64,000 nt of DNA from Hydractinia symbiolongicarpus (Eukaryota > Cnidaria > Hydrozoa > Anthoathecata > Hydractiniidae): the NCBI RefSeq assembly GCF_029227915.1, contig NC_079882.1:24433001-24497000 (forward strand), read 5' to 3'. Position 1 is the stretch's first letter. The number at the start of each line of letters is the position of its first letter. The position numbers were made by a program, and so were the translations under genes. Positions 55,087 through 64,000 of this stretch are shown here, in pieces. A model generated the notes under the pieces. That model worked only from the letters and a program-made list of their open reading frames with translations. It was not told where the DNA came from and made no database searches.

Positions 55087-58000
55087 CACAGCATTTGAGG
55101 TGAAAAACACACAGTCATAGTTTCAGTTGAACACTGGTAAAATAATTCTTTCCGTTGTAAAGAATGGCAAGAAAGATTGCTAGTTCTGACTAATAGCGCC
55201 AGTTACTACTGTTCAGCAATTTTCAAAAGTAAGTCCAGTCGGCTGGGTAAAAATTTTTCCAGAAAAATTAAAAACCTTTACTTACCTAGCTAATAGCTAT
55301 ATAAGTTGCTGCTATATTCTGTCCTTCGTTTTTAATGTTAACCCACTGTACTTTATTTTCCATTTCAAGTTCCGTTTATAAAAACCAAAGTTGTTTCCAT
55401 TGTTTTAAATCACTAGCTACCATTTTGGTATTATTGTGTGGGTGCATTTCTCTTTCCGGTGTACTTTGGCTGCTAAGTACGCCATGCTTTACAATCAAAG
55501 TGGACTTTCGTTGTCAGTAAGAAAATGAGCAAAGATATACACAAGGTTAATGTATTTTCTTGGTTCTTCTGTTCACAGAAGAAGAAAAAGTTTTATCATT
55601 GTTTAGTTTATTGGCTTCTCAATTTTATCAACTCCCCCACTCAAATTTCCGAAGTGAATCGATTAGGTGACTCTAACCAATCATATTTTTAAGGGGGGCC
55701 TTAACACCTTAAACTTATAGGCTAATTAGCGTATGATCCGCCAACTCCGTGAATCCGATAACTCCGTGAAACTGCTTTCGAAGCCTACAACAACTTACCA
55801 CAGCTCTGTCTACCATTCTTAATGAATGAATTCGATTCAGGGGGTTTGATACTACCACTTAATCATTTTAGGGGTGTCGGAACTCGCGCATGACAAAAAT
55901 TTGGCCGTAAGTTCAGCCGGCTACAACTTTTTGTGATTTTCAAGTCAAGCGCGACGGTGGTCATTTTTTATATATATTGTTATCTCAGTTAATTGATTAT
56001 AATTATGGTCATGTTATATATACCTTTACTGAGGTTCCAATGATTCGAGAATGTTTTCAAATTAATATTTTAATTTTTAAAATATTTTTGCTAGTCATCA
56101 GAAAGCAAACGTGTTTTTCAAATTTCACGGAGTTGAAGGATCCATTACGGCATTATCGGATGATAGTACATGTCGGATCCGGCTTATTTGTCCACAATTA
56201 AATGTATTTTTTTTCTTGTCATACCCCCGAACGGTCCACGACAGATAGCGCTACGATAATAAAAGTTTCAAATAACCGATATGTTGACGATATGGATATA
56301 AGGACGTTTTTGAAATGCGATTTAAAAAAACATTCTATCGTCGCTTTTTGTTTATAAAATTTTAAAATGCAATCTAAAAAAACATTTCTATCGCCGCTTT
56401 TCGTTTATAAACGTTCAATTACCGCAATTTAAATTTCAAAAGAGTTCACACAAAAAAGATTGCTAAAATTGATCTTGCAACCTATTGTGATTAAACAATC
56501 AATCGCGTGGGGTCATTGTTTGTCAGCAAGGCAATTATTTTCTTAAAAAAATAATAGCTATCGCAATGTTATTGTTCTGTGTAACTATTCATGCGAGTTT
56601 TGCGTCCGCGGTAGATTACATTGAGACTGTACTGTAGTTAAAGAACAATGGAGATAATTAATTTTAAAGCAAAGGGAAATTTTGAAAACAAAATGTACAG
56701 ACAATACTTTCTCGAAAACGACTGACTGTTGACCAAAAGAGCGTCATAAAAAAGTAGGGAAAAAGCGAGGCAAAACGGTCTTCGAAAGCAACATCAAGAG
56801 GTAGCTGGGTGTTGCAAAGAAGCCCGATTCGAGTAAGTTATTTGATGGATTGACAGCAGAGAATCATCACTAGCACCACTTTGATAAATTGATAACCAAC
56901 CAAATTAGTGTTTTAAAAGCAATTATTTTGACACTTAAAATGATTTCAGTCATGCATGAAGGTGTTCACATGCCATGGCACACCCTTTTTGAATGGGAAG
57001 ATTTCATATAAGTGAGAAAACAGACATGTGGTTACTAAATATACATTATAATTTAATACTTGACTTTCCATCTGTGAACCAAACATGGTAGTTGCAAGTT
57101 CCAATGGACAAATTCTCTATAGGTTAATAACTGGTATATATATGTAAGAATGGTAATCTTGCAGAGTTGTTAGTAATAAATAAAAAACAGTAGTCTTACT
57201 TGCATTGGAGACATTAGACGGTATAGAGATGTAACCTTATCTTAAAATTTACAACCATTATGTGTCATTTGACAGGTAATAAAACGAAATCATATTTAAT
57301 TGGTACACTCAATCTTCCTTTTTCAATTCTTATTGTGAAAGTTACGCTTATAAAAACACAATATTTAATTTTAAAAATTAATCCATGTGTAGTTAATGAA
57401 TGAAAAACCTGTGCATGTTGATCGTGTTTAGAAGCTAAGATTGTTGTTATGTAGATTCTTTAATAATATTTTTTATTAGGTTGGCAAAAATTATGGAATA
57501 ACAAGACATGACAAGATATGCATCGGGTTGAAAAAAAATAGCTGGGCCATGTATATTTAAATCAGTTTGGTTTAAGAACATTAACATGCAGTAAGAGTTT
57601 TTAAATTTTCATATCTTTGTGATCATTATCTTTTGCCTATTATATGAGTACATTGATCAACGTTCTATCTATCTTTTGTTTTATTTTTTGTCCAATATAT
57701 AGTTAGTACCACTCTCTTATATTTGCCTTATATACATGTTCATCTGTCAAACAATTAGCAGTATTTAAGCTTTAGTTCACTTATGGTTTTGTTCCATTCC
57801 ATTTGTTAAGAAGTGACATTCAGAGTGATAAAGTGCAATTGCTTGGAATTATATTGTTTTATGAAATGCTTTTTGTTCTATTTTTTGTAAATAATACATA
57901 AGTCGTTATGTTAGCATGTGACTTGTGTGGTACATTGTTTTTAGGCTCATTGGCTTGTAAATCTCTAAGTGATAAAATAGTTTGTTGTGAGCAAGTGTTA

Positions 58001-58120
58001 ACAATATCTCTTGCCATTTTGGATACTGATAAGTGATACTTTAAGTTTTCTTTTTGCTTTTTTTGCATACAAACCTTCATTATTGCATAGGCATTTAGCC
58101 ATTTCATGTCTGCAAAAAAA

Positions 58121-58158
58121 TGCTGATGTAAATTTTAATTTTTTGATTTACATCAGCA
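58121..58158. repeat. 13-bp perfect inverted repeat, 12-nt AT loop
   Basis: TGCTGATGTAAAT and ATTTACATCAGCA flank a T-rich loop. Confidence 0.9.
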
Positions 58159-58540
58159 ATACACAATTTCATGTTGTCACAACAGTGACATGAACTTTAA
58201 CTTTCAAGCCAGTTTGTTCACATTTAAACTTCTTTAATTCTATTTAGGGTAAATGAGCAAAATGCTTAGCAACCATTATATGATCTTCACTAATTCTTGC
58301 ATTTAAGGAATAGTCTCTATCGCCGGTATAATCAGTATTCACAATAGATTCAAGGCAATTAAAGGCTTCAAATGTCATATGTGCAGAAAAAATCACCTTG
58401 GCAAAATTTTGCCAAAATGAGAAAATAACTAACTTGTGTTCTCTAATTAATTTTTGAGAAATATTCCACCAATTATATTCTTTTTTACTTAGCTAATCTT
58501 TGGGAATTACACAATGTGTGTTGTCCTTGCATCAGCATGA

Positions 58541-58564
58541 ATGGGCTAATATATATTAGCCCAT
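58541..58564. repeat. 24-bp perfect palindrome
   Basis: ATGGGCTAAT ATATATTAGC CCAT reads the same on both strands without a spacer. A possible dimer-protein site or cruciform; no function is shown. Confidence 0.92.
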
Positions 58565-61519
58565 CCAATTAAGGTTGAAGATTGACTGTTTTGAGGTGGA
58601 GTGTCTCAATAATTTTGGTGAGGGGTAGCCTAATAGATGTTTTCGTGACATGTCAGGTCCCTTTAACAACAACAAAAAATTAGTTTAAATACTAAAACGA
58701 CGCATTGTTTTGACGGAAAGCATTTGCAAAGTTAACAGATACAGATAGAAAGAGATAACAATCTTGAAAATACTGCCAGACATTTTTTAAACTGTTCAAG
58801 GAGGAGCTAAGCTAACAAAGATAAGCTAGATGTAATTGATGCTTTTATTTAATGCATAGAAACATTCATTTTATGGATAGATATGTATCAGTTATAAAAT
58901 GTTGTTTTGCATTGTAAGATTTTTTTTTCTAAATAAATTAAATTAGAAGTTTGAATTGTACGTTCTTTTTTTTCCTGATGAACAAATCTCTACTAATTTT
59001 TACATCCAAAATATTTTATATTGTCAAATTAATTTTTTGCCTTAAAACCTTTTAAACTCCACTATTTTCTTGATGTTTTTTTAAAAGATGCAGTAACAAA
59101 AGTAGGATTAATTATACCAATTTTGTTTCTTTTTTTAATTATAAAGTTAATTTTTTGTGATTTGTGATCCTTTCATAGGGTCTAATTTTATATTGAAAAA
59201 TTGATTCTGTTGAGAATTGGTATATAGAACATGAAATAAAATAGCTATTAAAAAAGGAATTTAAATATGCTACTTAAATAGGATTGCCATTGTAAACCAT
59301 TGTAAACATGTCAGTTCTTAACAGATGTATTTTGTGTTCCTATTATTTATTTTTGTTTATTTTTATTTTAACCATATTATGTAATTAGGGGTTTTTTTTG
59401 CTGTTGCAGAATTCTTTCATTCATAGTATACATACTAAGTACTCTAATACTTCTAAGGTAATTAAAGAAGGGAAATTCTATTATGATTTACATAAGAAAG
59501 ACTCAAATATTTTTTTTTTGTAATCGGTTTTTAAGTTTTTGCAGGTGTTTTTCCTTACTTGATGTTAAGTTTATTATATTTCCCTTTTTAGTTGATTTGC
59601 ATGTGCGAAGAGGTCAGGCCTGGCAAAAAAATGGTGTGTTTGCCTAGTAACCATCACAAAGGTATAAATAATACTCTCAAAAATTTACTTTGTCTGACCT
59701 TGAAGTTTCAAATGGCTATGTAATGCTGTGACAAAGTATGAGTGATCTCCATCCTACTCGTATGACTAGGATTAGCTCCATAACTATAAATGTTCATCTA
59801 CATTTATACTTTAATACTTATTTTACACGTTGTTACCTATTATTATATTCTAAAGTAAGTTTATTACATCAACTTTTCTTTACTGTCTCAAAAAGAATAC
59901 ACCAATGGAATGTTAGTCTGCTTTATTAAAAAAGCATGCTTATATTGTAGTGCCCTGGCTTTTTCTCTGTGCTGCTTTCTACAAAATAAGTACTTCATAA
60001 GTCTTAATGAATAGTTTCAACCGTCACTTAAGGTAATTTGTGAGAGGTATAATCTCACGTTGTGTCAATCTGGCACCTTGATGAATGAACTACTTCCAGA
60101 AATATTTGGCAATGGGAATAGTTTTTCATTTCAAAGTAGGTTTTATATAGTACACAAGGTTGTAATGATTAGATTTAACTGTATTAAATGGATACTAACA
60201 ATATTTTCATTTCCTGCTTAAATATTATTAATAGTTGCAATTGTACCAAGGTGATTTGTTAAGTGTTCTTAAACTGTTTCCAATATAAAGTAACACACAC
60301 TGGAAAACAGGTGGAAATTGGATTGTAAGACAAAACTGAAACGATAACGTAAGTTCGTTTTATGCATCCCAGAATTAAAACTTCGTGCATTGCCATTGTG
60401 CATGTACAGTGTCTCTAATCTGTTTGTGTATATGTTGCTAAGCAACCAGTGTTATAAGCCTTGAGGTTTTTTATTTTATTAGATCAAATCAGGTTAGATT
60501 TCCGCTATATTTGCATCTCTATTTATAGTTTATGGTTTAAATCTTGAATTCCTTTTATGTAATTTTTTGCAAATTAAGAGAATGCTTTCTTAGCATTGAC
60601 TGACATCCCAATTTTTTAGCTAACCTTTATACTTAGTTAATAAAGGAATCTTTTCAACCATTTTTGTCTTAATATTTTTAATTGTCCACAACATAAAGAC
60701 AAAATTAAAGATGCTCATTAAGTCAATAATTTAATCAGTTAAGTATTCTTGCTCTTACATAAATGATAGGATCCATGGAAGCCACATTAACTCTAACATT
60801 TATACATCAATATCGATGTGATGATGCTATAGGGATTGTGGCATGTTTGTTTTTAATGTTTTGTGTTTGATGTCATAATATTGTGCTTGCAACAAAACAT
60901 TTTTTTCAGCTGGAATTGGTACATGTTTTTTACATTTAAATATTTGTCTATAAATGTAACAGTATAGATGTATTTAATTGTGTACTTTGTAAGAGGACTC
61001 CATTCACATGTCATTTTTTCTTTGCATAAGTTTACTTAACTTAAACAATCCATGCATATGTTCAGTCCTCCTGTTTATGCAGTTAAACAACGTTAATTCT
61101 ATTAGTATTTTAATGTTTCATTTAACTGTCAATGCGTTCACGTTTCTATTAACATTGTGTCAAAACCATTTTTGTTTACATAACATTCTACTCATGAATT
61201 AATTTCTCATGACGTCCCTTCTTATCTGTTTTAAGGTAATTTTATGTAGCTATATGTGCTTTTAAATAGATTAAGACATGTTTATTACGATATTGGAGTT
61301 AATAATTGCCTTGAAAGAAAATTTTCATTATTATATGTTTATTCAAGCTGTTTAGAATCATGTTTACTGTCTTTTATTGTTTCATATGTTTATATTTGTA
61401 TTTCTTTTGAGTCTTGATAGTAAGCTGTGAAGTACTTACAGCAAAAACCACAAGATTGTAAAGATATTTTCATGTATAGTGTTTGATGTTATCTCTTTTT
61501 TGTACATTTAGCGTGAAGA

Positions 61520-61976
61520 ATGTTTAGCATTTACAAATTGTTGTCCCTGTGTTTGGCGTGCCACTCGTTAGTGCTTGCAAATTCTGGAACAACTCCACAT
61601 CTGAAGGATGTTTTTATTGGTAGATGTTGGCAGTATCAGTTTTTGGAAAGTCAAAATAAAATTGATATATTAAAAACAAACTTAAACTGCACAATGTTAT
61701 GGATGAAATTTTACAATGCTTTTGCATTTAAAGACCCGTGTGATGTTACAGTGAAGAGTTACGAAACTCTTTTCAGTATGTTTGACACTTCTAAAAAAAT
61801 TCCCAATGTAAGTATAGTTTTATATTGTGTTGTAAAACTATTCTTTTCAGAAGTTTAGTCTTCTATTATTATCCATTATTATTTTAGTCTTTGTTTTGGT
61901 CTGGATCCAAAGGGCTAGTGGATGATTACACATCTTTGAATGATGACTATATTTGTTTAGAGGATACAATAACAGG
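61520..61976 (+). pseudogene. ADP-ribosyl cyclase (CD38-like) gene D, exons 1-2 only
   Basis: Exon 1 is 61520-61807 (signal peptide LSLCLACHSLVLA; SGTTPHLKDVFIGRCWQYQF; LNCTMLW; AFKDPCD). Exon 2 is 61888-61976 (LFWSGSKGLVDDYTS; CLEDTITG), with the same phases and the same 89-nt exon 2 as genes A-C. The next good acceptor (TTTTTTTCAG before 62087) leads to a TGA after four codons and shows no WCG motif, so the conserved third exon is absent or decayed. The protein would lack the second Trp and catalytic Glu. Downstream, 62523-62752 (after an ATTCAACTTTAG acceptor) encodes a hydrophobic stretch with a short basic end that might be a diverged C-terminal exon. Most likely a truncated relic; a short spliced product is possible. 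Confidence 0.75.
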
Positions 61977-62522
61977 GTAGGTGCAATAAAAATCTTTAAT
62001 TGCAGGTGGATAAAGTAAGTAAAATAGAGCTTATTGGGTAGTATGCTGTTTTCCGATCATGCTGCTCCTTGTTACACTTTTTTTCAGTTACACACCACAC
62101 TGATTGTTTTAATTATATACTTGAGAGAGTTGGACTAAAGCCGAAATCTTATTGCTATGTTGCTAAAGCGAATGTCCTACTGGATGTCTCAAAAGCAAAC
62201 ATCCTACTAAAAGAACGAAGCTTTTTTGACTTGCAAAGCATCTATAATTTGACAAACATCCACTGCAGGTGCTATGTTGCACAAACTTGACTGTTTACTA
62301 GACGTGATATAATTGGTGCTTGAATTTAACAAACATATTCTGATTCATTTTACTTTACTAATTTTTGCGTCACTCTACTCATAGTTCTTTTTTACTATAA
62401 ACGTTTTATGCAACTGTCTGCAATGTAATTAATTCTTTCACAGCTAGTAAAAATGAGTACAATTTTGTGAGAATAATTTTTTTTATTTTTTTTATTTCAA
62501 ACATTATGTGTATTCAACTTTA

Positions 62523-62752
62523 GGATTTCTGTGGCTTTTCTTAAAATTATTCATACTGTTATTTTTGCATACAATACTTGCCTTTCATGTTCCACAGGAC
62601 AAGGTATATTTTTGGAACCAATATATTCTAGTATCATCGAATATTTTACCAATTTGGGTTTTTCTCCCTTTGACTGCATTTGTTATGGTTTTATCTTTTT
62701 ATTTCTTATTGGAATAATTTTCTTACACATACAAAAACACAGGATAATATAA
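62523..62752 (+). other. Possible diverged C-terminal membrane exon(s) of gene D
   Basis: Following CTTTAG, one frame reads ISVAFLKIIHTVIF...CLSC, then SPFDCICYGFIFLFLIGIIF and ends HIQKHRII-stop. A helix followed by basic residues resembles the ends of genes B and C, but real homology is unproven. The short repeat AAACACAGGATAATAT is duplicated just after it. Confidence 0.3.
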
Positions 62753-63137
62753 AACACAGGATAATATAAACACGAGTTTAGTTATGAGCAATTTGGAAAT
62801 GCTAGTTGTTTGAAGTTGTTGATTTACTGGCACTTGCACAAAAGTCATGAGTTGTAATAAATAGGAGCAAAAATTTGTCATTATTTACCATTATAGAAAA
62901 AAAAAAATCTTAAAAAAATATGAGAAAAAGACTCTTAAAAAATTTAAATCTATTTTGAATGTTCATATTCTGTCTTAAATTTTAGGCACCATCTCTCAAT
63001 AATTTCAACATCTTATTATCTACCTAATTCTTTTTGTCTCAATTGTATTTTTGATTTCAGTGTAAATTATTTTTCCATCATCACCTAATGTTTTACCATA
63101 TTATATATTTTACCTAATTCTTAACTTTCCTAAATAA

Positions 63138-63214
63138 GTCAATAAATGAATGAATGGATGAATAAATAAATGAATGAATGAATGAATAAATGAATGAATA
63201 AATGAATGAATGAA
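63138..63214. repeat. (ATGA)n / (ATAA)n microsatellite
   Basis: About 19 tetranucleotide units alternating AATG and AATA, slightly interrupted. Confidence 0.9.
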
Positions 63215-63574
63215 GTAGATTTTTATTATCCAATCCTTAAAATTCACCTACGAATAATTTCAGAATAGATTTTAACAATAGGCGCTGTAGAGCATGTTAG
63301 TATATGTAACAAACTGTACTCCTGACTTGCAAGGTTGACCCTTATTAGTTGCCAAAACTGCTTGAAATTTCACATTTGCTGAAATTAAAGCCAGCTTAGC
63401 TAGCTACTTATTTTAAACTCAATGCAGAGTCAGCTCAGTTTAACTAGCTGCTTTAACATAAAAAATAATCAAACAACAGCTTACATCTACCCAGTGTCTA
63501 GTAGAAACATGTTTTTATCCCTTGTCATTACCAAATGTTAATAGTTGCAGACTATTTTAGCTAATAATCCAACT

Positions 63575-63655
63575 ACTACTTTATATGGTAAAGCGTTCGC
63601 TTCCAGTGCGGAAGGTCTTGGGTTAGAATCTCGGCTGAATCATGCCAGAGACTGT
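63575..63655 (+). other. tRNA-like segment, possibly a SINE head
   Basis: TGGTAAAGCGTTCGCTTCCA resembles a D-arm plus anticodon arm (stem TTCGC/GCGGA with loop TTCCAGT), followed by GGGTTAGAATCTCGG, a box-B/T-arm-like block with one change from GGTTCGA. Acceptor-stem pairing is poor, so this is more likely a tRNA-derived SINE or pseudo-tRNA than a working tRNA. Confidence 0.35.
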
Positions 63656-64000
63656 AAAAGTGTAAATCTATCCCTTCAGCTTAGCAGTAGCATGAGAATA
63701 GGATTGATATCTTAGGCGGTTGTCTAGTTGAGCGATAGCTCAAACAGAAGCTTTAAATGCACTAGGACCCTCTTCGCAGGACCCTCACTGATACAGTGAT
63801 ACAGTACCAATAGGGACCGAAGAGGCCATCCTGGGTAAAAAATTTCAATGATAACAATAAAATAATCAATCTCTTTTTTGAATTTCCGCGCCCGAAGGCG
63901 TAGGAAATTCTTTAAAACCGTCGTTTTTTTCTTTCGGAGCATTTTTTGAGAAAAAATCGACCCTGGGATTTCACGTTGATCCGTCACAGATGTAAACTTC

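Larger units (their letters stand above)
55092..61519. other. AT-rich intergenic region, no gene recognised
   Basis: No frame longer than 82 codons and none resembling a known family. Structural items: an imperfect tandem duplication of about 60 bp at 56316-56412 (two ATCG-CGCTTTT-GTTTATAAA units), a hairpin at 58121-58158, and a 24-bp perfect palindrome at 58541-58564. It could hold long introns, UTR or regulatory DNA of gene D. Confidence 0.55.
62770..64000. other. Repeats and tRNA-like segment, no gene
   Basis: An imperfect (AATG/AATA)n tract at about 63138-63214 and a tRNA-like segment near 63575-63655. No supported coding region; an 87-codon minus-strand frame at 63724-63987 is unrecognised. 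Confidence 0.55.

Overview
This is eukaryotic, AT-rich genomic DNA from a metazoan. Genes have short exons with GT-AG introns, and introns and intergenic DNA are full of short inverted-repeat elements, microsatellites and decayed retroelements. The mix of a CYFIP gene, GPS-type 7TM receptors, CD38-like ADP-ribosyl cyclases, a Penelope-like element and a Ty3/gypsy element suggests a marine invertebrate, most likely a cnidarian (inference, moderate confidence). Gene models were built by hand from splice phase and family similarity; no transcript evidence was available.

Region 1 (1-14.1 kb, + strand) is the 3' part of a CYFIP/Sra-1 gene (WAVE regulatory complex): 12 exons encoding the last ~541 residues. 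Its 8.4-kb intron (4210-12577) contains two complete genes on the opposite strand (4907-8281 and 9506-12182). They are tandem paralogues encoding secreted-start, Ser/Thr-rich, GPS-containing seven-transmembrane receptors of the adhesion-GPCR type. Each is built from one tiny signal-peptide exon plus one huge exon.

Region 2 (14.1-18.5 kb) holds one small gene for a secreted six-cysteine peptide (15761-16048, minus).

Region 3 (18.5-62 kb) is a dispersed cluster of four ADP-ribosyl cyclase (CD38/Aplysia cyclase family) genes: A (18576-24732, minus), B (31397-34995, plus), C (40920-45556, minus) and D (61520-61976, plus, truncated). A-C share the same eight-exon, same-phase structure. C looks intact. 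B has a one-base deletion in the exon carrying the catalytic Glu. A has an in-frame model, but one splice acceptor reads TG instead of AG. D keeps only exons 1-2 recognisably. Family members make cyclic ADP-ribose or NAADP from NAD(P), so the cluster points to an expanded calcium-messenger enzyme set.

Between and inside these genes lie a broken Penelope-like element (28084-29390), a Ty3/gypsy LTR retrotransposon with target-site duplication (50274-55091), an orphan HECT-ligase-like fragment fused to an antisense integrase fragment (49035-49771), a family of repeats with a conserved CCGTGGA/TCCACGG hairpin and tetranucleotide cores (one grown to 543 bp), a family of about 15 short elements ending in CTCGTTCCCAGG-type inverted repeats, and elements ending in AAAGGGGCTACG. 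Region 55.1-61.5 kb and the last 1.2 kb show no convincing genes.
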